A DNA stretch of 37,625 nt from JACVCK01 sp041940385 (lineage in GTDB: Bacteria > Planctomycetota > Phycisphaerae > Phycisphaerales > UBA1924), in the NCBI GenBank assembly GCA_041940385.1, contig JBGTSD010000023.1:1-37625 (forward strand), read 5' to 3'. This document shows, piece by piece, positions 30,465 to 37,625 of this stretch (positions are counted from its first letter, which is position 1; each line of letters begins with the position of its first letter). The position numbers and the translations under genes are program-made. The notes under the pieces were generated by a model. The model made no database searches. It worked only from the letters and a program-made list of their open reading frames with translations, and was not told the origin of the DNA.

Positions 30465-32300
30465 TTACGCGGCCTCCGCGAGCGGGATCGTGGTCGAGGC
30501 GCCGAGCGTCAGAACGCGGGCGACTTCTTCGAGCGTGGTCTGCCCGCTGAGCGCCTTGTCGATGCCGTCGTCGCGCATGGTCCGGAAGCCGTTGGCGCGG
30601 GCGATCGACTGCAGCTCCTGCAGCGTGGCGTTGTGGCTGATCGCTTCGAGCGACGCGTCGTCGGGGATGAAGAGCTCGAAGACGCCGATTCGTCCGCTGT
30701 AGCCGCGCCCGCGGCAGCGGGAGCAGCCGGCGCCGCGGAAGAGTTCGCGGCACTCGTCGGCGCGGGCGCCGATCGAGGCGATGGTGGCGGCGTCGGGGGT
30801 GTAGGCCTCTTTGCAGTGCGGGCAGATCTTGCGGGCGAGGCGCTGGGCGAGCACGCCGCGGAGGATCGCGGCGACGAGGTAGGGCTCGATGCCCATGTTG
30901 ATGAGGCGTGTGGGCGCGGAGACGGCGTCGTTGGTGTGCAGGGTGCTGAGGAGCAGGTGCCCGGTGAGCGCGGCCTGGGTGGCGATGAGCGCGGTCTCGG
31001 CGTCGCGGATCTCGCCGACCATGAGGATGTCGGGGTCCTGACGGAGGAGCGCGCGGAGCGCGTTCGGGAAGCCGAAGCCGGCCTTCTCGTTGATCTGGAA
31101 CTGGTTGATGCCGGGGACGTTGGCCTCGACGGGGTTCTCGACGGTGGAGATGTTGAGCTCGTCGGTGCCCAGTTCGCCGAGGACGCTGTAGAGCGTGGTG
31201 GACTTGCCGGCGCCGGTCGGGCCGGTGACGAGGACGACGCCGTGGGGCGAGGCGATGACGTCGCGCCAACGCGAGAGCATGTCCGGCGTGAGGCCGAGCT
31301 TCTCGAGCGCGACGATGGTGTTGCGGTTGTCGATGATGCGGACGACGACCTTCTCGCCGAACTTGCCGGGCATCGTCGAGACGCGCATGTCGATCGGGCG
31401 GCCGTCCATCATCACGTGGATGTCGCCGTCCTGAGGAAGGCGACGCTCGGAGATGTCCATGCCGGACATGATCTTGATGCGGGAGACGACGGCGGGGTGC
31501 ATCTGGTGCGGCGGGCTGAGCTTGGTCATGAGCCGGCCGTCCACGCGGTAGCGGACGCGGCACATGTGGTCGTCGCGCTCGATGTGGATGTCGGACGCGC
31601 GCTCCTGCACGGCGTGGTAGATGACGTAGTTGACGAGCTTGATGACCGGCGACTGGCCGGCGATCTCCTCGGGGTTGTTGAGGTCGGTGACCTGCTTCTC
31701 GACGACGCTGAAGGTCGCCGAGTCCATGTCGTCGTAGATCTCGTCGATCACGAAGACGTTGGCGCTGGGCAGGTGGGCCTGGAGGGTGGCGCGGATGTCG
31801 CGCGAGGTGCAGGCGACGAGCTGGACCTGGTGGCCGCTGATCCGCTCGATCTCCTCGACGATGAAGAGGTTGGCCGGCTCGCTGACGGCGACGGTCAGGA
31901 CGTTGTCCACGAGGAACAGCGGGAGCACGCAATGGCTCTCGATGAACTCGCGGGGGAGCATGCCGGTGACGCGCGGATCGGCGATGCGCGGCGTGAGCTT
32001 GGCGTAGGGGATGGAGTAGGCGGAGGCGAGGGCCTCGACGACCTGCTCTTCGCTGACGAAGGCGAGACTGACGAGGACTTCGCCGAGGAGGCGCTTGCGC
32101 CCGCCGCGTTCCTGCTCTTCGAGCGCGTCGCGCAGCTGGGCCTCGGTGAGGAGTCCCTTGTCGACGAGGAGCTGGCCGAGCTGGACGCGGATGGCGCCCT
32201 GGTTCGCGGAGCGCGAGCCGGGCGTGGGCGCGGGCTGCATGACCTTCGACGCGGCGGACGGCCCGGGCGAGAGCGGCGGAGGCGTGGGGAGGTCGGTCAT
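30465..32300 (-). CDS. pilB: type II secretion / type IV pilus assembly ATPase (GspE/PilB)
   Basis: Hexameric cytoplasmic ATPase that powers pilus or pseudopilus assembly. 611 residues. A Pro/Ser-rich start is followed by an MshEN-type N-domain (about 35-175, LGQLLVDKGLLTEAQLRDAL and LGEVLVSLAFVSEEQVVEAL), a type that binds c-di-GMP in some family members. The catalytic part has Walker A GPTGAGKSTTLYSVLG (about 365), the Asp box DILMVGEIRDAETA, and the His box GHLLLSTLHTNDA. A tetracysteine zinc site follows (CPHCKEAY...CSRCRGRGYSGR). All key residues are present. ATG at 32300 overlaps the STAS stop as ATGA. An HD-GYP gene in the same operon fits a link to c-di-GMP, but binding by this N-domain is unproven. 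Confidence 0.95.
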   Translation of the reverse strand: MTDLPTPPPLSPGPSAASKVMQPAPTPGSRSANQGAIRVQLGQLLVDKGLLTEAQLRDALEEQERGGRKRLLGEVLVSLAFVSEEQVVEALASAYSIPYAKLTPRIADPRVTGMLPREFIESHCVLPLFLVDNVLTVAVSEPANLFIVEEIERISGHQVQLVACTSRDIRATLQAHLPSANVFVIDEIYDDMDSATFSVVEKQVTDLNNPEEIAGQSPVIKLVNYVIYHAVQERASDIHIERDDHMCRVRYRVDGRLMTKLSPPHQMHPAVVSRIKIMSGMDISERRLPQDGDIHVMMDGRPIDMRVSTMPGKFGEKVVVRIIDNRNTIVALEKLGLTPDMLSRWRDVIASPHGVVLVTGPTGAGKSTTLYSVLGELGTDELNISTVENPVEANVPGINQFQINEKAGFGFPNALRALLRQDPDILMVGEIRDAETALIATQAALTGHLLLSTLHTNDAVSAPTRLINMGIEPYLVAAILRGVLAQRLARKICPHCKEAYTPDAATIASIGARADECRELFRGAGCSRCRGRGYSGRIGVFELFIPDDASLEAISHNATLQELQSIARANGFRTMRDDGIDKALSGQTTLEEVARVLTLGASTTIPLAEAA

Positions 32301-32632
32301 CGCAGACTCCTCACGGCGGCCTCGAGGGAGTCGTGCGTTTCGAAGGTGCGGTCGAGCCGGGTGATCTCGAGGATCTTCGCGACGGTCGCGTCGACCTTGA
32401 CGAGGCGGACCTGGCCGCGGCGTTCGGCGGTCTGATCGACGGCGCGCAGCCAGGATTCGAGGCCGGCGGAATCGACGAACTCGAGATGTTCGCAGTCGAG
32501 GACGACGTCCTTGACCTGGGTGGCGAGGCGCTCGGCGACGGTTCGCGTGAAGCGATCGACGTCGTCGGCGGTGTACTCGCCGGAGAGGGTCAGGACGCTG
32601 ACGGTGCCGTAGTCCTGGTGGCTGATCTTCAT
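32297..32632 (-). CDS. STAS-domain protein (anti-sigma factor antagonist-like)
   Basis: 111-residue stand-alone STAS domain of the SpoIIAA type (VSVLTLSGEYTADDVDRFTR, KDVVLDCEHLEFVDSAGLES, RLVKVDATVAKILEITRLDR). The phosphorylatable serine lies in the DSAG motif. Family members act as switches that bind an anti-sigma kinase when unphosphorylated. Here no SpoIIAB-like kinase or SpoIIE-like phosphatase gene is seen, so the partner may be the histidine kinase of the cluster or lie elsewhere. ATG at 32632 overlaps the HD-GYP stop (ATGA), and its own TGA overlaps the ATPase start (ATGA). It therefore sits between a c-di-GMP enzyme and a pilus motor. Confidence 0.92.
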   Translation of the reverse strand: MKISHQDYGTVSVLTLSGEYTADDVDRFTRTVAERLATQVKDVVLDCEHLEFVDSAGLESWLRAVDQTAERRGQVRLVKVDATVAKILEITRLDRTFETHDSLEAAVRSLR

Positions 32633-34251
32633 GCCGCCTGGCCCCCCATCGACGAGCGTTCGTTCTCGACGTGGCGGGAGACCATCTCGTCGTAGGCGGT
32701 GAAGTCGAGCTCGACGAAGAGCTTGGCGAGGTCGGGGTCGAACTGGGTCCCGCCGCACTTGGCGACCTCGGCGAGCACCGTCTGGCGCGGCATGGCCGGG
32801 CGGTAGGTGCGCGTGGAGCTCATGGCGTCGAAGGAGTCGGCGAGGGCGATGAGGCGCGCGACGAGGGGGATCTGTTCGCCGGCGAGTCGGTGCGGGTAGC
32901 CGCGGCCGTCGAAGCGCTCGTGGTGATGGAGCACGCCGGGGAGGACGTCCGCAAGCTGGGGGATGTCCTTGAGGATGTTGTGGCCGATCTCCGGGTGGAG
33001 CTTGATAAGTCCGAACTCGTCGTCGGTGAGTCGCCCGGCCTTGCGCAGCACTTCCTCGGGCACGCCGATCTTGCCGACGTCGTGGACGAGGCCGGCGATG
33101 TGCGTGCGTTCGACGGCTTCCGGCGAGAGGCCCGCGGCCTCGGCGAGCATGCGGGTCAGGTGCGCCACGCGCTCCGAGTGACCGCGGGTGTAGCGGTCCT
33201 TGGCGTCGATGGCGGCGGTGAGCGCCTTCAAGGTGCCGAGGAACATCGACTGCTGCTCGTCGTAGAGCGCGGCGTTGTCGAGGAGAATGCCGGTGAAGGT
33301 CGCGGCGGCGCCGACGAGCTTGATGTCCATGCTCGTGACCTGCGCATCGGCGCCGGTCTTCTCGCCGGCGACGATGACGCCGAGGAGGCGTCCGTCGCGG
33401 GTGATCGGGTGGGCGAGTGCGGCGCGGGGCTCGTCGAGGTCGGTGATGGACTGGACGCTGGGCTGATCGAAGTCGATGCGGACGAGCGATTCGCGCACGA
33501 TGCGCTCGACGCGTCGGACCTCGTTCTGCGTCACGCCGGTGACGATGACGCGTCCGGCGCCGGAGGCCGAGCGGAGCCCGCCGCGGAGCAGGAGCGCGCC
33601 GATCCAGCGGTAGCCGATGGTGGCGTGGAGTTCGTCGCAGACCAGGCGCAGGAAGCGCTCGGGCTGGTTGAGTTCGTTCATGGAGGCGCCGAGCTTGTAG
33701 AGGAGACTGATCTCCTCGAACGAGTCGGCGAGCTGTCGGCTGAAGCCGTCCACTTCGGCGCTGGAGAGGTTGAGCGCGCTGCAGTCTTCGTGCATCCAGC
33801 CCATGGCGCGGGCGACGACGCGGATCGATCGCTCGTCGTGGTGGGCGATCGTCGCCAGGGCGGCGCGGGTCGCGAGCGCATCGATCGCGGCGGACTGGCA
33901 GCCGGCCTGGAACTCCTCGGTGTCGAAGAACGGTCGCGAGAGTGCGAGGCCGACGATGTAGCCCATGCGCCGGCGGCGCTGCATGTCGGGGACGGGGAGC
34001 GCCCAGAAGCCCGGCGCGACCTGGCGGATGCCGGGCTCGTCCTCGGCGCCCCACTCTTCGGCGGTCGCGGCGAGCAGGCGCCGGCCGTAGACGGAGGAGA
34101 CCCAGGCGCGAAGCGGCTCGCCGCCGGAGACGCCGGAGGTGATCTCGCCTCGGGCGTCGAGCACGACGGTGGGCAGCCCCAGCTCGGCGCATCGATCGCG
34201 GAGCACGCTCTGCGCGTTGGCGCGGATCAGGTTGGGAGAGCCCGGACTCAC
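32629..34251 (-). CDS. GAF / HD-GYP domain protein (putative c-di-GMP phosphodiesterase)
   Basis: 540 residues. An N-terminal region of about 180 residues matches no family I recognise (start NLIRANAQSVLRDRCAELGL; contains VPDMQRRRRMGYIVGLALSR). A GAF-like sensor domain follows (about 200-335: MNELNQPERFLRLVCDELHA, GVIVAGEKTGADAQVTSMDI), then a complete HD-GYP domain (about 350-520): TRGHSERVAHLTRMLA, AGLVHDVGKIGVPEEVLRK, HPEIGHNILKDI, HHHERFDGRGYPHRLAG, and RLIALADSFDAMSS. Metal-binding His/Asp and the GYP residues are intact, so hydrolysis of c-di-GMP is likely. GTG at 34251 overlaps the response-regulator stop as GTGA, and the end overlaps the STAS start. The separate receiver protein just upstream may act on it, as fused receiver/HD-GYP proteins do. 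Confidence 0.93.
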   Translation of the reverse strand: MSPGSPNLIRANAQSVLRDRCAELGLPTVVLDARGEITSGVSGGEPLRAWVSSVYGRRLLAATAEEWGAEDEPGIRQVAPGFWALPVPDMQRRRRMGYIVGLALSRPFFDTEEFQAGCQSAAIDALATRAALATIAHHDERSIRVVARAMGWMHEDCSALNLSSAEVDGFSRQLADSFEEISLLYKLGASMNELNQPERFLRLVCDELHATIGYRWIGALLLRGGLRSASGAGRVIVTGVTQNEVRRVERIVRESLVRIDFDQPSVQSITDLDEPRAALAHPITRDGRLLGVIVAGEKTGADAQVTSMDIKLVGAAATFTGILLDNAALYDEQQSMFLGTLKALTAAIDAKDRYTRGHSERVAHLTRMLAEAAGLSPEAVERTHIAGLVHDVGKIGVPEEVLRKAGRLTDDEFGLIKLHPEIGHNILKDIPQLADVLPGVLHHHERFDGRGYPHRLAGEQIPLVARLIALADSFDAMSSTRTYRPAMPRQTVLAEVAKCGGTQFDPDLAKLFVELDFTAYDEMVSRHVENERSSMGGQAA

Positions 34252-34646
34252 GCCGCTTCGGCCTCCGTGCCGGATTCGATGCCGAGGAGCTTGTGGACCT
34301 TGGCAAGGACTTCACGCGGGCTGAAGGGCTTGCTCATGACCTCGCGGATATTGGTCTTGGCGAGGTCGGACGACGCGAGGGCGTGACCGCGCGCGGTGAC
34401 GAGGATGGCGGGGATGTGGGCGGTGGCCTCGTTCTGCTTGAGCTTCTCGCAGAGTTCGAGGCCGGTCATGTAGGGCATCTGGAGGTCGGTGACGATGATG
34501 TCCGGGATGTTGGCGCACGCGATCTCGTAGGCCTCTTCGCCGTCGCCGGCGGTGAGGACCTCGAAGCCGGCGTTCCGGAGCTTGAGCGTCACCACGTGCG
34601 TGATGTGCGCTTCGTCGTCCACAACCAGGGCGCGTCTCTGCGACAT
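34248..34646 (-). CDS. single-domain response regulator (CheY-like)
   Basis: 132 residues, receiver domain only. Acidic pocket D10-D11, phospho-acceptor D54 (IIVTDLQMPYMTG), switch T84 (ILVTARG) and conserved K106 (MSKPFSPREV) are all present. A short Ala/Glu tail follows. There is no DNA-binding output, so it must work by protein contact, most simply with the HD-GYP or STAS protein encoded next. ATG at 34646 has GAGGAG nine bases upstream. The kinase gene ends 18 bp before it, and the HD-GYP gene starts within its stop codon. Confidence 0.95.
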   Translation of the reverse strand: MSQRRALVVDDEAHITHVVTLKLRNAGFEVLTAGDGEEAYEIACANIPDIIVTDLQMPYMTGLELCEKLKQNEATAHIPAILVTARGHALASSDLAKTNIREVMSKPFSPREVLAKVHKLLGIESGTEAEAA

Positions 34647-34664
34647 GTGCTCTCACTCCTCGGA

Positions 34665-36119
34665 TCAGGCCGCGAGGCGGCCGCTGGCTTCGAAGGGGAT
34701 GGTGAACCAGAACTTGCTGCCCATGCCGACGGTGCTCTGCACGCCGACCTGTCCACCGTGGACGGTTTCGACGATGTGCTTGACGAGGTTGAGTCCGAGG
34801 CCGGTGCCCTTGGCGACGCGCTTGTAGTTCTCGATGCGGTAGAACTTCTGGAACATGTGGGGGAGCGCGTCGGGCGGGATGCCCAGGCCGGTGTCGGAGA
34901 CGGTGACGAGGACGGAGCGTGTGGCGTCGTCGTTCTCGATGGCGACGGTCACGCGTCCGCCGTCGGGCGTGTACTTCACGGCGTTGCTGACCAGGTTCAG
35001 GATGACCTGGTGCATCATGTCGCGGCAGGCCTGGCCGCTGTAGACCATGGGGCCGGACTTGAAGAGCAGGGTGATGTTCTTGAGGCGCGCCTGGGGCTGC
35101 ATGACCTCGATGACCTCGCGGGCGACGGTCGCGAAGTCCACCTCGCCGCGCTCGACCGAGATGATGCCGGCCTCGATGCGGCTGATGTTGAGCATGTTGT
35201 CGATCAGGCGCCCGAGGCGATCGGCCTCGTTCTTGATGATCTGATAGAACTCGGTGCGGCTGGTCTCGTCCTTGGCTTCGCCGTCGACGAGCATCTCGAC
35301 GTAGGCGTTGATGGAGGCGAGGGGCGTGCGCAGTTCGTGGGAGACCTGCGAGACGAAGTCGGACTTCATCTGGCTGATCTCCTTCTCGCGCGTGACGTCG
35401 CGGAGAATGGTGACGACGCCGCCGACCGCCTGGCCGCTGTGATCGGCCAGGCAGGCGAGGGTGATGTCGAAGGAGCGCGGCTGGCCGCCGCCGACGGCGC
35501 CCATGTCGTACTCGATGGTCTTGCGGCCCGCGAGCGATCCGGACTCACGCGTCTGGTGGATCATCCGGATGATGGTCTCGTCGCGCACGACCTGGGCGAT
35601 CGGTCGGTGCGAGCTGGCCTGGCGATCGAAGCCGAGCAGCCCTGCCGCGGCCTCGTTGGCCATGGTGAGTTCGTCGAAGTTGTCGGAGACGAGCACGGCG
35701 TCGCGCAGGCTGTCGAGGGTGGACTCGATGCGCTGACGCTCGGACTCGCTGACGCGCCATCGGACCTCGAGCTCGCGCAGGCCGGCGCTGGCCTTGCGGG
35801 ACTCGGCCTTCATGCGTTCGCGGAACTCGGCGATGGCGCCCATGAGCGGGCCGAGGAGACGGCGCGTGAGACGATCCGAGGGGCCGTCTTCGCCCTCGCC
35901 GTCGAGGAGCGAGCGGCGGAGGCGGTCGACGCCGCGGCCGACGACGAGCGAGATGGGCGTGGCGACGCCGAGCCCGGCGAACGCGCCGACGAAGGCGCCG
36001 ATGGTCATGGAGCCGGCGGAGAGTTCACCCGCGGGCGCGCGGAGCGCGACGGCGGCGAGGAGACCGGCGACGGCGCCTCCCGCTCCCGCGCACACCAGCA
36101 TGGCTTTCCCGATGGACAC
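34665..36119 (-). CDS. membrane PAS-domain sensor histidine kinase
   Basis: 484 residues. Two membrane helices (about 5-27 and 35-62: AMLVCAGAGGAVAGLLAAVA; MTIGAFVGAFAGLGVATPIS) leave almost no periplasmic loop. A coiled linker (about 90-130) leads to a PAS domain (about 135-245, LDSLRDAVLVSDNFDELTMA, ITLACLADHSGQAVGGVVTI). The HisKA domain has SHELRTPLASINAYVEMLV (His about 262). The ATPase domain has the N box (NLVSNAVKYTPDGG), G1 (DTGLGIPPD), F box (MFQKFYR) and G2 (GTGLGLNLVKHI). It should phosphorylate the receiver encoded 18 bp downstream. GTG at 36119 is chosen because AAGGAG lies seven bases upstream. With so small an external loop, sensing is more likely by the PAS domain or within the membrane. 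Confidence 0.95.
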   Translation of the reverse strand: MSIGKAMLVCAGAGGAVAGLLAAVALRAPAGELSAGSMTIGAFVGAFAGLGVATPISLVVGRGVDRLRRSLLDGEGEDGPSDRLTRRLLGPLMGAIAEFRERMKAESRKASAGLRELEVRWRVSESERQRIESTLDSLRDAVLVSDNFDELTMANEAAAGLLGFDRQASSHRPIAQVVRDETIIRMIHQTRESGSLAGRKTIEYDMGAVGGGQPRSFDITLACLADHSGQAVGGVVTILRDVTREKEISQMKSDFVSQVSHELRTPLASINAYVEMLVDGEAKDETSRTEFYQIIKNEADRLGRLIDNMLNISRIEAGIISVERGEVDFATVAREVIEVMQPQARLKNITLLFKSGPMVYSGQACRDMMHQVILNLVSNAVKYTPDGGRVTVAIENDDATRSVLVTVSDTGLGIPPDALPHMFQKFYRIENYKRVAKGTGLGLNLVKHIVETVHGGQVGVQSTVGMGSKFWFTIPFEASGRLAA

Positions 36120-36126
36120 TCCGCTA

Positions 36127-36132
36127 CTCCTT
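36127..36132 (-). promoter_or_regulatory. ribosome binding site of the histidine kinase gene
   Basis: AAGGAG on the minus strand, seven bases before GTG 36119, supporting a non-ATG start. Confidence 0.7.
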
Positions 36133-36162
36133 CGGGCCCGGCGGCCCGATGCGATCGATCGT

Positions 36163-37443
36163 TCAGCGCTCGGATTCCACGGCGGCGAGGACGGATGTTG
36201 CGTGCGGGTTGGTGGGGTCGAGGCGGAGCGCGCCGGCGAGCGTCTGGGCGGCGTCGTCGTCGCGTCCCATTTCGCGGAGGACGACGGCGGCGAGCGTGCG
36301 CGGGCCGGGGTCGTCCGGGAACTGGTGCATGGCTTCCTGTGCGGCGCGAAGCGCGCCGGGGAGGTCGCCGGTTTCGAGGCGATACGCCGCGAGCAGCATC
36401 CGCCCCTCCGGACGGTTGGGCTCGAGCGCGATGGCGCGGTTGGCGGCGATGCGCATGCGGTGCTGATCGCCGAGCTTGTAGGCGACCTGGCCGAGGGCGA
36501 TCCACGCGGGCCCGTCCGCGGCGCCTTCCTGTCCCTGGGTAAGGCCCAGGAGGACGTTGCGCGCTTCGGACGGTCGGTCGAGCGCGATCAGGCATCGCGC
36601 GCGCAGGTGTTCGAGGTCGCGCCGGTCGACGGGCTTGGGCTTGCGGTCGTTGGTGGGGTCGCTGCGCACGCCGGCCGGCGCCGCGTTCCAGTCGCGGGAG
36701 AGCAGGCGCGCGAGGAGAAGCTCGGCCTCGCCGAATCGCTCGCAGGCGATGAGGGCGCGGGCGAGGTCTTCGGCGAGCGCGGCGTCGTCGGGCGCGAGCA
36801 GGCGCGCCTCGGCGAAGAGGTCCGCGGCCTTCGTAGGGTCGCTCCGCATCATCGCGAGATGACCGAGCGTCTGGCGGACGCCGGCGCTGTGCACGTAGTG
36901 GCTGCGGCTGGTTTCGAGAAGACGCTGGGCCTCGTCGAGGCGGCCCATCTCGATGAGCATCTCGGCGGTGGCGACGGCGTACTGAGCGTTGGACGGGTCG
37001 AGGGACGCGGCCTGCGCGAAGCACGCGAGACCACCCTCGTAGTCGCTGAATCGCTCGAGGAGGACGCCCTCGAAGTAGTGGGCGTCGACGAAGGAAGGGT
37101 CGATGGTGCGCGCGGTGCGCACGGATTCGAGAGCGTCTTCGAGCCGTCCCATCTCGAGCAGAATGCGGGCGCGGAGCGTGTGGCTCTTGGCGACCGAGTC
37201 GTTGAGACTGATCGACTTGTCGACGGTGCGCAGCGCCTTGTCGAGTTCGCCGGAGAGGTACTGCTGGTGCGCCATGTCCCATTCGGCGCCGGCCTTGAAG
37301 CCGGAGAGCCGCTGCTGGGCCATCGCGAGGCCTTCGGAGGTGTGGCGGCCGTGCCCGGAGTTGCAGCCGAACAGGGCGCCCGCGGCGATCAACGTGGCGA
37401 TCGCGCCGAATCGGACCTTGGTCTGGAGTTGGCGTGGCGTCAC
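36163..37443 (-). CDS. TPR-repeat lipoprotein
   Basis: 426 residues. A lipoprotein signal (VRFGAIATLIAAGALFGCNS, lipobox LFGC) is followed by about ten tetratricopeptide-like repeats over residues 50-420 (YLSGELDKALRTVDKSISLN, ILLEMGRLEDALESVRTART, FSDYEGGLACFAQAASLDPS, EMLIEMGRLDEAQRLLETSR, LETGDLPGALRAAQEAMHQF). A variable linker (VRSDPTNDRKPKPVDRRD) lies in the middle. This resembles PilF/PilW-type pilotin lipoproteins only in being a TPR lipoprotein next to pilus genes; it is much longer, so that role is uncertain. GTG at 37443 has AAGGAGGAG five bases upstream and overlaps the stop of the preceding gene as GTGA. The kinase gene starts 43 bp downstream. Confidence 0.88.
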   Translation of the reverse strand: MTPRQLQTKVRFGAIATLIAAGALFGCNSGHGRHTSEGLAMAQQRLSGFKAGAEWDMAHQQYLSGELDKALRTVDKSISLNDSVAKSHTLRARILLEMGRLEDALESVRTARTIDPSFVDAHYFEGVLLERFSDYEGGLACFAQAASLDPSNAQYAVATAEMLIEMGRLDEAQRLLETSRSHYVHSAGVRQTLGHLAMMRSDPTKAADLFAEARLLAPDDAALAEDLARALIACERFGEAELLLARLLSRDWNAAPAGVRSDPTNDRKPKPVDRRDLEHLRARCLIALDRPSEARNVLLGLTQGQEGAADGPAWIALGQVAYKLGDQHRMRIAANRAIALEPNRPEGRMLLAAYRLETGDLPGALRAAQEAMHQFPDDPGPRTLAAVVLREMGRDDDAAQTLAGALRLDPTNPHATSVLAAVESER

Positions 37444-37625
37444 GGCTGCTCCTCCTTCGGCTGGTCCGGAGCGTTGGCCAGAGCGCCGAAGTCCGGGATC
37501 CATTGGGAGAGTTCCGATGGTTCCGGCTGAGCGGGCAGGCCAAGGCCTCGTTCGTGGCCGTCGAGTACGACGAGTTCGGCCGGAAGATCTCGGTGGTCGA
37601 CCCCGACCGGTCGCAGTGCAGCAAT
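37440..37625 (-). CDS. C-terminal end of an unidentified gene (runs off right edge)
   Basis: The last 61 codons of a frame that is open to the window edge and stops at TGA 37440-37442. The visible end is polar and Pro/Glu-rich (DLPAELVVLDGHERGLGLPA; SELSQWIPDFGALANAP; PKEEQP). Support that it is real: its stop overlaps the next start as GTGA, the pattern found at other junctions of this cluster, and the next gene's Shine-Dalgarno (37449-37457) lies within it. No family can be assigned from this fragment. Confidence 0.6.
   Translation of the reverse strand: MAALRPVGVDHRDLPAELVVLDGHERGLGLPAQPEPSELSQWIPDFGALANAPDQPKEEQP
37449..37457 (-). promoter_or_regulatory. ribosome binding site of the TPR lipoprotein gene
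   Basis: AAGGAGGAG on the minus strand, five bases before GTG 37443. It selects the GTG over an in-frame upstream ATG at 37503, which would bury the lipoprotein signal. Confidence 0.7.

Noticed and set aside
28386..32435. Very long plus-strand open frame opposite recJ, pilC and pilB
   Set aside because: It crosses several well-identified genes in shifted or antisense frames. Its translation is Arg/Asp/Gly/Ala-rich without family sequence, a product of high GC content.
34293..36542. Long plus-strand open frame opposite the histidine kinase and receiver genes
   Set aside because: Antisense shadow. The minus strand has complete two-component motifs with good ribosome binding sites.

Overview
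The window is GC-rich, gene-dense bacterial chromosome, most likely from a planctomycete of the Phycisphaerae type. This is inferred from gene content: an ECF sigma factor with a Ser/Thr kinase carrying C-terminal TPRs directly behind it; three secreted Kelch/Ig-like proteins that each end in a short dockerin-like tail (CP-D-D/G-NG-NFADLN...C); and many GTG/TTG starts. No rRNA, tRNA or CRISPR array was seen.

Layout. 1-2316 (minus): respiratory complex I genes nuoJ-nuoK-nuoL, with nuoL running off the left edge. 2543-4117 (plus): phosphatidylglycerol synthesis pair pgsA-pgpA, then a small membrane protein. 4130-4696 (minus): a lone nuoB, detached from nuoJKL. 4880-5727: a REP-like hairpin array built around an IS200-like (RAYT) transposase gene. 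5750-9109 (minus): mfd. 9318-10937 (plus): comM, interrupted by an in-frame TAG. 10942-11690: four copies of a roughly 70-bp repeat around a DUF559 endonuclease-like gene. 11714-20443: a small secreted coiled-coil protein, three Kelch/Ig/dockerin-like paralogues (all minus), and between two of them the ECF sigma factor and Ser/Thr kinase pair (plus). 20603-25919: Tat-exported superoxide dismutase, queG, a TIM-barrel isomerase, an MscS-like channel and a DUF1028 lipoprotein. 25943-26685: a non-coding block of stem-loops, inverted repeats and a solo REP-like unit. 26679-29244: adenylate kinase and recJ, divergent. 29241-37625 (minus): a tightly packed run that reads, in transcription order, unknown gene (partial), TPR lipoprotein, PAS histidine kinase, response regulator, GAF/HD-GYP phosphodiesterase, STAS protein, GspE/PilB ATPase, PilC/GspF platform protein.

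How the parts work together. The last cluster joins two-component signalling, c-di-GMP turnover and a STAS switch to the motor and inner-membrane platform of a type IV pilus or type II secretion machine. Four of its junctions are ATGA or GTGA overlaps, so the genes are probably co-translated. The ECF/kinase pair probably forms a regulatory module; its link to the adjacent Kelch proteins is suggested only by position. The most unusual non-coding structure is the RAYT-associated array: two units upstream of the gene, one inverted unit directly after its stop codon, and one solo unit 21 kb away. All eight flanking hairpins of these units carry the same GCGA tetranucleotide next to the stem.
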